64,000 nt of DNA from Nitrosopumilus sp. b1 (lineage in GTDB: Archaea; Thermoproteota; Nitrososphaeria; Nitrososphaerales; Nitrosopumilaceae). Positions 23,444-30,014 of this stretch are shown one piece after another. Made by a program: the position numbers and the translations under genes. Below the pieces are notes generated by a model, which was not told the origin of the DNA, made no database searches, and saw only the letters and a list, made by a program, of their open reading frames with translations. The stretch is taken from the NCBI RefSeq assembly GCF_014078545.1, contig NZ_MU078712.1:115049-179048 (forward strand). The letters are read 5' to 3'. The number at the start of each line of letters is the position of its first letter. Position 1 is the first letter of the stretch.

Positions 23444-23986
23444 TTATGTGGGTTTTTCTGTATCGACTTCAAACGATAAGGATTTTTCTGTATAATCAAA
23501 GTCAACTTTCTTTAAACCAAAACAGTCAAAGATGTGTTTGTACAAACCTGATAGATATATCGACCATTTTGGGCCCATCTCGTGCTGAATGATAAAACTG
23601 TGTAATGTTCCATCAATTTGATGGCTGTAAGGATATCCTGAAATTTTTATCCAAGTTTCAATTACATTTAATGATGATTCGATCGTGTATTTTTTTCTTA
23701 ACAGTAAGACAATATCTTTAGTAGTAGCTCCTGCGATTTCTTCTGAGATGGAAAGGATTTCCTTTCCTGAAAATTTTTCTAGGAGTCTCATGATCAACTG
23801 TTTTCTTAATGACACAAAACCCGCTTGGGAAGCTGATGAATGCCAGTCAACATATGAGCTGATGATTTGATTTGCGAGAGTATTAAGTGAAATCTGTTTG
23901 TTACTGGCTTCTTCGTGTAGGAGTTTTAGTTTCTCAGGATCTAGTCTGAATGTGACACTTGTTTTTGGCAATTGAGGAGAGCTCAT
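23444..23986 (-). CDS. Ribbon-helix-helix-type regulator with extra C-terminal domain
   Basis: 180 residues. The N-terminal SVTFRLDPEKLKLLHEEA (9-27) and SLNTLANQIISSYVDW look like an RHH DNA-binding unit (beta strand, helix, helix). The remaining 120 residues form a helical domain, SKEILS-type helices then WSIYLSGLYKHIF, of unknown role. A TATA-like gtatttattta at about 24010-24020 lies 29 nt upstream. Two palindromes lie just beyond it (see the entries at 24023 and 24045), plausible binding sites for the RHH dimer. Confidence 0.7.
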   Translation of the reverse strand: MSSPQLPKTSVTFRLDPEKLKLLHEEASNKQISLNTLANQIISSYVDWHSSASQAGFVSLRKQLIMRLLEKFSGKEILSISEEIAGATTKDIVLLLRKKYTIESSLNVIETWIKISGYPYSHQIDGTLHSFIIQHEMGPKWSIYLSGLYKHIFDCFGLKKVDFDYTEKSLSFEVDTEKPT

Positions 23987-24022
23987 ATGTTATTACTTTC
24001 ATTTTGTTAAATAAATACTTGC

Positions 24023-24063
24023 AGTGCACTAATTTGTATTCTATTTTAGACACTGTATCTAAA
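24023..24063. promoter_or_regulatory. Divergent RHH/response-regulator promoter with two dyads
   Basis: AGTGCACT at 24023-24030 is an 8-bp palindrome next to the TATA box of the RHH gene. TTTAGA (24045-24050) and TCTAAA (24058-24063) form a second dyad with a 7-nt spacer. Both lie between the divergent RHH and response-regulator genes. Confidence 0.4.
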
Positions 24064-24113
24064 TTTCATATTCTATGAGATTTTTTTGCAAAAAATAGAT
24101 CAGATTTTAATAC

Positions 24114-24125
24114 TTTTTATAATTT
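24114..24125 (+). promoter_or_regulatory. TATA box of the response-regulator gene
   Basis: tttttataattt is centred 26-27 nt before the TTG at 24146, which supports that start over the in-frame TTG at 24086. Confidence 0.5.
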
Positions 24126-24145
24126 ATGCAAAATGTAAGAAAATA

Positions 24146-24562
24146 TTGACAGAAAATCCACCCACTAAAAAATTAAATCAAAAGATACGAGTAGTGCTAG
24201 TTGATGATGACTCAGACATCACTACAGTCCTAAAAGAATTATTGGAATTAAATAACATTAGCGTAGTTGGAATTGGTTCAAATGGTATGGATGCCATAGA
24301 ACTATACCAGTATCATAGACCTGACGTGATAATTACTGATCTGATTATGCCGCAATTTGACGGCTTTTTTGCAGTAAGGGAGATTAAAAATTTTGAAGCG
24401 AATTCCAAAATTATTGTGTACTCTGGTTCTGAATCAGTAAATGTATCTCTTTTGAAAAGGCAGGGTGTTTCCGCTATAATACAAAAACCATATCAGATCG
24501 ATAGACTACTAAATGCAATTAATGAAACACTTGGAATTAATGTAGTGAGGTTACATCGGTAA
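24146..24562 (+). CDS. Stand-alone response regulator receiver protein
   Basis: A single CheY-like receiver domain with acidic residues DDD at 20-22, phosphoacceptor Asp65 in ITDLIMPQFDG, Ser93 in VYSGSE and Lys114 in IQKPYQ. It has no output domain, so it probably acts by protein-protein contact. It ends 1 nt before the TrmB-like gene, suggesting that the two proteins work together. No histidine kinase lies in the window. The TTG start at 24146 is preferred. Confidence 0.85.
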   Translation: MTENPPTKKLNQKIRVVLVDDDSDITTVLKELLELNNISVVGIGSNGMDAIELYQYHRPDVIITDLIMPQFDGFFAVREIKNFEANSKIIVYSGSESVNVSLLKRQGVSAIIQKPYQIDRLLNAINETLGINVVRLHR

Positions 24563-24563
24563 A

Positions 24564-25367
24564 GTGAATGAACAGCAAGATCTTTTTTATGATCTTGAGT
24601 ACTTTGGATTATCTGCTGATGAATCCACATTGTACTTGGCAATGTTGAGATATGGGCCAATTCCTGTCGGATTATTAGCAAAAAAGACTGAGTTAGATAG
24701 AGGAAAAGTCTACAGAATGTTAGACCATCTACAAGGTTTAGGTGTAGTAAAGTTTACTTTTTCAAATCCTGTAAAATGTATTGCCGCCAAACCTGATGAA
24801 TGCCTCAATAACATAGTTCAAAAAAAAGAGTGTGAAGTAGAAACTATGAAAAAACTCATTCCCCGAGTTAATTCTTCTTTAAAGTCTGTTTCTTTTGATA
24901 ATTCTTCTACTCAAGAGCATGAGCTAAACATTGTGCAAGGTAGAAACATAGTATATGCTCATATTGCAAAATTAATTTCTAATGCAAGAAATACTGTCTA
25001 CATTGTTTCCTCAAAAGAAGATTTGATAAGAATGTATTACACACAAATTCCTGAAATAGTAAAAAAAGCCAAGAAGCAAAATATCAAAGTTAGAATTTTG
25101 ACCGAAAAATCTGATCCAAAAGAGGAATCGATACTTCAAAAATTCGAAGCTGAGGAAATACGATATGGAATTCTTCCCTCAAAGAGTAGGATGATTGTAG
25201 AAGAAAGGAGAAAATTAATCATGTCTGGGCTAATAGATGAAACCTCCGGCCATAATGACTCTAAGGATTCCATACTGGATACAAATTCTCCAGAAATGGT
25301 CAGCAACATTAGCAGACTCTGTATTCTTTTATGGAATCGTGCGCGAAGAATAATGCCTAATCAGTAA
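24564..25367 (+). CDS. TrmB-family transcriptional regulator
   Basis: 267 residues. The N-terminal winged helix-turn-helix is at about 12-75 (LSADESTLYLAMLRYGPIPV, then KKTELDRGKVYRMLDHLQGL). The C-terminal half, about 125-245, includes the strand-rich PLD-like domain of TrmB (AHIAKLISNARNTVYIVSS). TrmB proteins usually sense sugars; here the partner is the response regulator just upstream (GTG start one base after its stop). Target genes unknown. Confidence 0.85.
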   Translation: MNEQQDLFYDLEYFGLSADESTLYLAMLRYGPIPVGLLAKKTELDRGKVYRMLDHLQGLGVVKFTFSNPVKCIAAKPDECLNNIVQKKECEVETMKKLIPRVNSSLKSVSFDNSSTQEHELNIVQGRNIVYAHIAKLISNARNTVYIVSSKEDLIRMYYTQIPEIVKKAKKQNIKVRILTEKSDPKEESILQKFEAEEIRYGILPSKSRMIVEERRKLIMSGLIDETSGHNDSKDSILDTNSPEMVSNISRLCILLWNRARRIMPNQ

Positions 25368-26525
25368 TTATTTGATAGATTTCTTCAGCGATTTTCTTAC
25401 TCTACTTTGTAGTCTCTTATCACTAATGTCTGGAATAATCCTATCTGGGGATAACTCCTTTCTGGATAAGGTCTCTGCAATTGCTATTGATGAGTTGTAC
25501 AGGACATCTAATGTGATGTTCCTTATTCTAAGATCCAGTATGGCCCGCATAAAATATGGAAAAACAAGTGCATTGTTGACTTGATTTTTGTAATTGTACG
25601 AGCCAGTAGCTACAATCTTTGCCCCAGATTGTTTGGCTAGTTGTGGCGTAATCTCTGGGTCTGGGTTAGTCAACGCCAAGATTATTGGATTCTTTTTCAT
25701 ACCTTGTATCATCTCTTTTTTTAGCAAATTCTTTATTCCTGAAACTCCAACAAAAACATCCGCATCTATCAAACATTCATGCAATGATCCTCTCTCTTTT
25801 GGTCTAGTGATGCCTGCAATCTCTTTTTTGAATTTGTTAGTGTTTTTTCTTTTCTGATAAATTACTCCCTTAGAGTCTACTACAACTAACTTTTTACATC
25901 CTGCATGAGCAAATAACTTTGTAATCCAATATCCTGCAGAACCTGAACCTACTATTACAGTTTTTATTTCTGAGATGTTCTTCTCGACTAATTTTAGTGA
26001 ATTAATTACTGCAGCCAAGGCAACCATTGCAGTTCCTTGACCATCGTCATGAAATACCGGTATGTTTAATCTACTGTCTAATTCCTGTGCAATTTCTAAA
26101 ACTTTTGGAGACTCGATATCTTCAATGTTAATTGCACCAAAGACCGGCTCTATTGCAATTACTGTATCTATGATTTCCTTTTTGTTTGTAGTTGAAAGAC
26201 AGATTGGATATGCGCTAACGTTTCCATACTTGCGGTACAACATTGCCTTGCCCTCCATTACAGGTAACGCACCATCTGGTCCGATATTTCCTAAACCAAG
26301 AACCCTTGTTCCGTCTGTAACTATTGCAACATTGTTTGACTTGGATGTTAGTGTGTACTTTAGCTTTGGATTCTTGCTAATCTCTTTGCAAACTTTGGCA
26401 ACCCCGGGCGTGTAAATTAGCTTGATGTCTTTTTGAGTAATCTTGTCTAGCTTGCTTTGGACAAAAATTTTTCCTCCTAGTTTTTTATGAAAAGCTATGG
26501 GATCCTTTGCCAAGTATATCCTCAT
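25368..26525 (-). CDS. NAD(P)-dependent malic enzyme
   Basis: This 385-residue enzyme decarboxylates malate to pyruvate and CO2. It has the malic N-terminal domain (LIYTPGVAKVCKEI, RVLGLGNIGPDGALPVMEGK) and the catalytic NIPVFHDDGQGTA region, then a Rossmann fold with VIVGSGSAGYW and ALTNPDPEITP. Length is typical of archaeal-bacterial enzymes lacking extra regulatory domains. It converges with the TrmB gene directly (stop to stop). It could supply pyruvate or NADPH. Confidence 0.93.
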   Translation of the reverse strand: MRIYLAKDPIAFHKKLGGKIFVQSKLDKITQKDIKLIYTPGVAKVCKEISKNPKLKYTLTSKSNNVAIVTDGTRVLGLGNIGPDGALPVMEGKAMLYRKYGNVSAYPICLSTTNKKEIIDTVIAIEPVFGAINIEDIESPKVLEIAQELDSRLNIPVFHDDGQGTAMVALAAVINSLKLVEKNISEIKTVIVGSGSAGYWITKLFAHAGCKKLVVVDSKGVIYQKRKNTNKFKKEIAGITRPKERGSLHECLIDADVFVGVSGIKNLLKKEMIQGMKKNPIILALTNPDPEITPQLAKQSGAKIVATGSYNYKNQVNNALVFPYFMRAILDLRIRNITLDVLYNSSIAIAETLSRKELSPDRIIPDISDKRLQSRVRKSLKKSIK

Positions 26526-26610
26526 GGTTTTTCGTCTAAATAAGAGGTAGCTATAGCACCTAGTTCATTTTTTATTGAGTGCTTGAGTTGTAAAAAGCTA
26601 ATTCCTTGCC

Positions 26611-26618
26611 TTATATTT
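26611..26618 (+). promoter_or_regulatory. TATA box before the microprotein ORF
   Basis: ttatattt is centred 25 nt before an ATG at 26639, the spacing of archaeal leaderless promoters. Confidence 0.45.
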
Positions 26619-26638
26619 GGGTCATTGATTGTAGCCCT

Positions 26639-26719
26639 ATGTTCAAAAACATCTTTTCAAAACTGAAAAAAAGCAACAAAGAAACAACTGAAAAAAAGGC
26701 AGAAAACTCTAAACAATAA
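26639..26719 (+). CDS. Possible 26-residue lysine-rich microprotein
   Basis: The frame MFKNIFSKLKKSNKETTEKK onward is highly basic (eight Lys in 26 residues) and helical at its N-terminus. The TATA box placed 25 nt upstream argues for expression. No family known; coding is uncertain because of the small size. Confidence 0.45.
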   Translation: MFKNIFSKLKKSNKETTEKKAENSKQ

Positions 26720-26825
26720 GTAAAAAACTGTACAGTTTTAGTTCTAAGATCCTAACGAAAACCAATACCGATTTTTGGACATACGTTCCGGTATGAGGAT
26801 TATTTTTCCACGTGGTAGCTTGTAA

Positions 26826-26920
26826 TGCCGGGGGTGGGTTTCGAACCCACGACCTCCAGATTATGAGTATTGCCTTCTTTGGAGAAGCTGGCACTCTAGG
26901 CCAGGCTGAGCTACCCCGGC
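26826..26920 (-). tRNA. tRNA-Met (CAT, elongator-like) with a 19-nt intron at a non-canonical site
   Basis: Read on the minus strand: acceptor GCCGGGG/CCCCGGC with discriminator A, D stem GCTC/GAGT, T-arm GTGGG-TTCGAAA-CCCAC. The anticodon arm is completed only if 19 nt are removed: CCAG joins ACTCATAA TCTGG to give stem CCAGA/TCTGG with loop CTCATAA and anticodon CAT. CCA is not encoded. The acceptor and anticodon arms resemble elongator tRNA-Met rather than tRNA-Ile(CAT). The intron site is between positions 30 and 31, not 37/38. Confidence 0.88.
26869..26887 (-). other. tRNA-Met intron with a bulge-helix-bulge motif
   Basis: The 19-nt intron begins CTTCT and ends GCAAT. TGCC of the exon pairs with GGCA of the intron to make the 4-bp central helix. 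It is flanked by 3-nt bulges AG^C and AT^A (cuts at ^), an inner TTCT/AGAA stem with loop CCAA, and an outer GAG/CTC pairing. This is a near-ideal BHB for the archaeal splicing endonuclease. Confidence 0.85.
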
Positions 26921-26990
26921 ATGAGATTATGCGTAAAATATTGCAAATTAAATGATTCTAAACCTCAAAAATGACTCAATAGCACTAATT

Positions 26991-27368
26991 CTAAAGATAT
27001 TCCTGAATTTTTTTTGTATCGATATGCTGCTCAAACTTTGCAATCTTTTGTTCATGCAATGTATACACGTGGCAAAAAGGTACTCTGCCTTCCTTGCCTG
27101 ATTTGGATTTTACATGGTAATTTCCGAAAACTACTACTCTATCCTTTCTGTCAAGAAATTCTTTTGGCAATGCGTGAAACTCACCAAAATTGGATAGCAT
27201 CTTTGGAAAATAATCTTCCATTATTGCTTTGAATCCAACATATCTGCCTCCATTGGGCATGCCCTTCATAGTAATCCACTCTATGTCGTCGTGGAAAAAA
27301 TCATTCAGTGTGTCCTTCCTTTTGAAGGAATCATAAAATTTCTTTATGATTTCCTTATTTGATGTCAT
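26991..27368 (-). CDS. SnoaL-like/NTF2-fold protein
   Basis: A 125-residue alpha+beta-cone protein from the ATG at 27368 (in-frame codons upstream reach 27458, but the fold begins at MTSNKEIIKKFYDSF). It has the fold sequence FFHDDIEWITMKG near 28-40 and VPFCHVYTLHEQKIAKFEQH near the end. SnoaL-like proteins bind or isomerise small molecules; no substrate can be named. An upstream in-frame start would overlap the zinc-finger gene by 50 nt. Confidence 0.72.
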   Translation of the reverse strand: MTSNKEIIKKFYDSFKRKDTLNDFFHDDIEWITMKGMPNGGRYVGFKAIMEDYFPKMLSNFGEFHALPKEFLDRKDRVVVFGNYHVKSKSGKEGRVPFCHVYTLHEQKIAKFEQHIDTKKIQEYL

Positions 27369-27408
27369 CCTGTTAGGATGATTCCAATACATGGTATAAT
27401 CCTTCAGA

Positions 27409-27618
27409 TTAAAAATCACACGGATGGATGGACTCTGAATATTCTCGTGATTCATCATCTGTCAAAAACGTCTTGTTAAACTCTGCCAATCTGATCAAGT
27501 TTGAAAATGCCTGACATGGGCCATCAGTTGTGAACAAATCTTCGCATTTTGGGCATTGAATTATTGTGTGCTTTCCCCAATCACATTCTACATCTGAAAT
27601 AATTTCAAAAATCACCAT
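27409..27618 (-). CDS. Small zinc-knuckle protein with a doubtful 5' end
   Basis: From the ATG at 27618 the protein has 69 residues with one CPKC pair. The open frame continues upstream to 27684 and encodes TLQCSSCEN, the missing partner knuckle, but without any ATG, GTG or TTG codon. An ATG at 27688 with GGAG before it lies in another frame and stops after eight codons, next to a run of six A. A rare ATT start, a frameshift or a base error would restore a CSSC/CPKC zinc ribbon. Family unknown. Confidence 0.5.
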   Translation of the reverse strand: MVIFEIISDVECDWGKHTIIQCPKCEDLFTTDGPCQAFSNLIRLAEFNKTFLTDDESREYSESIHPCDF

Positions 27619-27753
27619 ATTCTCACAAGAGCTGCACTGTAAGGTCTTGTTCTGAATTTTTTCAATGCAGTCTAGAAAATGACTTCATCTCCAAATGAAT
27701 ATGAATTCTTTAGTATGTATAGTTTTGATAATATTAAAAAATGGAAAAACGAA

Positions 27754-28470
27754 TTATCCCAAATCAATAATTTTGTTAGATAGTGTTGGAATATCTCGCT
27801 CAACTGTTAGTGTTGCACCCGTTGAAAGTACTACTTCTACTCTTATCTTATCTAGTGCTCCTGGTCTTTCTTCAACAGATTCATCACTATCAAATCCAAT
27901 TGCCAAAGTTGCATGCTCTCCTTGATCTAATATTGCATTTTGTGTTCCTCTAGAAACACTCCAATATGTGAAAGCATATGTCCCAGTGGTTAATCCACCA
28001 TCAACTGGATTTTGTCCAGCAACCAATTCTGATAGTGCAGTAATTCCGGCATCAAAGCCTCCTTCTATGCTAGTTGCAGTTGCAGTAGTAATTGGTCCAA
28101 TGTAAATGTCATCATATGATATTGTGTTGCTTAGATATCTTACTTGGATATAGTCCTCATCGAGATTAACTACGTCTCCACCTGATGCGATTCGAAGTGG
28201 AATTCCAGTGGCATTTAGGTATGGCGTTGTTCCACATCCTTGTGCTGATTCTGTACAAGCCACTCCTGTGACTTTACCTGCAACCTCCAAGCTACTTGAT
28301 GCTTCATTCAATCCTGAAATGATTGCAGTCTTTGCCTCTTGAGTAACTGAAAATCCAGAATTTAACACTACAAATGCAAGTGCGGCTGCCACAACTACGA
28401 ATGCAATCATTACGATAGCTGCTTCGACGCCAATGACTCCTCTGTGTTTACTTCTATTTGCTAGTTTCAA
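27754..28470 (-). CDS. Archaellin (archaeal flagellin)-like protein
   Basis: A 238-residue pilin-like protein with a class III signal peptide: a basic KHRG, then VIGVEAAIVMIAFVVVAA (hydrophobic helix), cleaved after G11 by an archaeal prepilin peptidase. The rest is Ser/Thr/Gly-rich beta structure, as in FlaB archaellins, and includes VACTESAQGCG with a cysteine pair. The start is a TTG. No archaellum operon (flaGHIJ) accompanies it here, so it is a lone archaellin or a type IV pilin-like filament subunit. Confidence 0.85.
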   Translation of the reverse strand: MKLANRSKHRGVIGVEAAIVMIAFVVVAAALAFVVLNSGFSVTQEAKTAIISGLNEASSSLEVAGKVTGVACTESAQGCGTTPYLNATGIPLRIASGGDVVNLDEDYIQVRYLSNTISYDDIYIGPITTATATSIEGGFDAGITALSELVAGQNPVDGGLTTGTYAFTYWSVSRGTQNAILDQGEHATLAIGFDSDESVEERPGALDKIRVEVVLSTGATLTVERDIPTLSNKIIDLG

Positions 28471-28477
28471 TGTGGAC

Positions 28478-28500
28478 CATACGTATGTAGGGACTATATC
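28478..28500 (-). promoter_or_regulatory. Archaellin promoter with palindrome CATACGTATG
   Basis: On the minus strand a TATA-like gatatagt lies about 26 nt before the TTG. Between them CATACGTATG (28478-28487) is a perfect 10-bp palindrome, well placed for a repressor. Confidence 0.45.
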
Positions 28501-28576
28501 TTAGTGTCTGTTTGAATAAGTTAAACATGACGTAAGCCACTCATAAAGTATTACTATATGATATATGCTAATTTTT

Positions 28577-28611
28577 TGAAATGAATAAAAATAATAAAAA
28601 ATAAAGAAAGA
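28577..28611 (-). terminator. T-rich terminator of the basic protein gene
   Basis: Minus-strand sequence after the stop of the basic-protein gene is rich in T tracts, tctttctttattttttatta. This suits archaeal T-tract termination. Confidence 0.45.
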
Positions 28612-28614
28612 CCC

Positions 28615-28935
28615 TTATCGGGTACTTTTTGCTCTTTTTGCAGCTTGTGTGAAAGCAGATTTTCTCTTTCGTGCTGATTTCTCAGCTTGTCTTGTTGCCT
28701 TCTTCAAAGACTTTATTTTGTTTAGTGCCTTTTGAAGTTCGTTCTTTCTCTTTCTGGCAACACCTTCTGCTTTTCTCTTAGCTTTGCTAGCTCCGCTACC
28801 TCTTGATGATCTTCGCTTTCCAGCAGCAGATCTTCTTGAGCTCTTGCGTTTTCCACCTGCAGATCTTCTCTTTCCACCTGCAGCTCTTCGCTTTGTAGCT
28901 GTTCGTCTAGCTGTTCTTTTTCTTCTTGCAGCCAT
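28615..28935 (-). CDS. Histone H1-like, Arg/Lys-rich protein
   Basis: A 106-residue protein from the ATG at 28935 (a codon 12 nt upstream is possible). The first 55 residues are Arg/Lys/Ser/Gly/Ala-rich with repeated GGKRRS/AGGKRKSS/AGKRRSS units, and the second half is a Lys-rich helix (KKATRQAEKSARKRKS). This composition resembles eukaryotic or bacterial H1-like proteins and suggests nucleoid or nucleic-acid binding. A TATA-like cttttatcg lies about 29 nt upstream. No fold beyond low complexity is visible. Confidence 0.75.
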   Translation of the reverse strand: MAARRKRTARRTATKRRAAGGKRRSAGGKRKSSRRSAAGKRRSSRGSGASKAKRKAEGVARKRKNELQKALNKIKSLKKATRQAEKSARKRKSAFTQAAKRAKSTR

Positions 28936-29135
28936 GTTAAAACGCAAAGATCAAACGATAAAAGTAGTGCTTGTATAGTTTTTTTTGATAATTGACAACT
29001 TTATTTGTTAATTTTTTTTTGATTTTGATCATTTTTTCTTTTATTTCATTGAAAAATAGAATTGCATAGTAAGCTTTAACTGCATAAAACCAACTAAAGT
29101 TGCGATCAAAACAAGATGCAACGGTATGGTATCAA
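28936..29135. other. AT-rich spacer between the H1-like gene and the HYR protein gene
   Basis: Long T and A runs (for example at 28980-29060), the promoter of the minus-strand H1-like gene near 28960-28968, and TATA-like gcataaaacc at 29081-29090 for the plus-strand gene. No ORF with support. Confidence 0.5.
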
Positions 29136-29738
29136 ATGAACAATTTTGTTCTAATTTTGTCTGTAATGACATTGATGATTAGCTCAATGAGTGCTAGTGC
29201 ATATGCATTATCAAATAGTGATGTTAAACCACAAATCTCATCAGGTGGTGATATCTACCGTGTCTCTAAAGTTCCAATACCTGTATCATTTGATGTAAAA
29301 GCTAGTGACTCAAGTGGCACATTGCATGTTCAGTGCGATAAGACATCAGGCTCTGTATTCAAGGTTGGCAAGACAACTGTTAGATGCATGGCAACAACAT
29401 CCTCTGGTGATGCGTTGAGAACTTCTTTTGTTGTAACTGTAGGATATGATATTGTGCAAATTCCAAACTGGTTCAAGCATACGACAAAACTTTGGACCTC
29501 ATCTAGCATCTCTGATCAAGAGTACATCAACACGTTGCAGTTTCTTTTAGAAAAAGACATGATCAAGGTTCCCTTCTCAAAACCTCCAAAAGCACCATCT
29601 CCTACCGAAATTCCTATCTGGATTAAATCAAACTCTGCAAAGTGGTCATCTGGTGGAATGACAAACGATGAGTTTTCAATTGGAATCCAATGGATGCTTG
29701 AGCGAGGAGTTTTGCATAATCAAAAGGGCAGAGTCTGA
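29136..29738 (+). CDS. Secreted HYR-domain protein with two IPxW repeats
   Basis: 200 residues from the ATG at 29136, chosen because it opens a clear signal peptide (NNFVLILSVMTLMISSMSA, then SAYA). Residues about 45-110 form a HYR (hyalin-like) beta-sandwich (FKVGKTTVRCMATTSSG). Two repeats follow, IPNWFKHTTKLWTSSSI and IPIWIKSNSAKWSSGG, each ending in a helix such as QWMLERGVL. Such repeats are frequent in thaumarchaeal secreted proteins. Function unknown, probably envelope or binding. Confidence 0.78.
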   Translation: MNNFVLILSVMTLMISSMSASAYALSNSDVKPQISSGGDIYRVSKVPIPVSFDVKASDSSGTLHVQCDKTSGSVFKVGKTTVRCMATTSSGDALRTSFVVTVGYDIVQIPNWFKHTTKLWTSSSISDQEYINTLQFLLEKDMIKVPFSKPPKAPSPTEIPIWIKSNSAKWSSGGMTNDEFSIGIQWMLERGVLHNQKGRV

Positions 29739-29760
29739 TTGTTTGGAGTGGAAACAATGG

Positions 29761-29812
29761 TTACCGTCTGTTTACCGTGGGTGTGCAGAAACTACACACC
29801 AAACGTCTAATA
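29761..29812 (+). promoter_or_regulatory. Direct repeat TTACCGT and promoter before the zinc-ribbon gene
   Basis: TTACCGT occurs at 29761-29767 and 29772-29778, an 11-nt period (one helical turn). GGTGTG and CACACC (about 29780-29800) form a small inverted repeat. A TATA-like taatactt near 29809 lies 25 nt before the ATG at 29834. Possible activator site. Confidence 0.35.
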
Positions 29813-29833
29813 CTTTTTTTTAGAGCAGTAACC

Positions 29834-29995
29834 ATGAGAATAGATTCATGCAGATGCTGTGGACTAACACTTTCTGTGAAAAAGTTTTGTGAAGTCTGTA
29901 GCCAGCCACTTCATTTACAGTGTGATAACTGCTCCACCTTTTCTGATGATCCTATTCATCTTTTATGCCAGCTACCACGAATCAGCGCTGCATGA
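29834..29995 (+). CDS. Zinc-ribbon mini-protein (53 aa)
   Basis: Three Cys pairs, CRCC at 6-9, CEVC at 19-22 and CDNC, plus a His-rich end, suggest binding of one or two zinc ions. The ATG at 29834 is preferred over an in-frame codon at 29777 because of the TATA box 25 nt before it. No partner is obvious; the next gene is convergent. Probably a nucleic-acid or protein-binding zinc ribbon. Confidence 0.6.
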   Translation: MRIDSCRCCGLTLSVKKFCEVCSQPLHLQCDNCSTFSDDPIHLLCQLPRISAA

Positions 29996-30014
29996 TTTTG
30001 ATAAATAAAAAAGA

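Larger units (their letters stand above)
26526..26825. other. 300-nt spacer between malic enzyme and tRNA-Met
   Basis: It contains a TATA box and a possible 26-codon leaderless microprotein (26639-26719). Near the tRNA 3' end there is a 6-bp inverted repeat, ATACCG (26766-26771) to CGGTAT (26789-26794). No other gene is visible. Confidence 0.55.

Noticed and set aside
28790-28900. Repeated ctgcagatcttct-like units resembling a CRISPR-type repeat
   Set aside because: They are the codons of the repetitive Arg/Lys-rich protein, irregular in spacing and without unique spacers.
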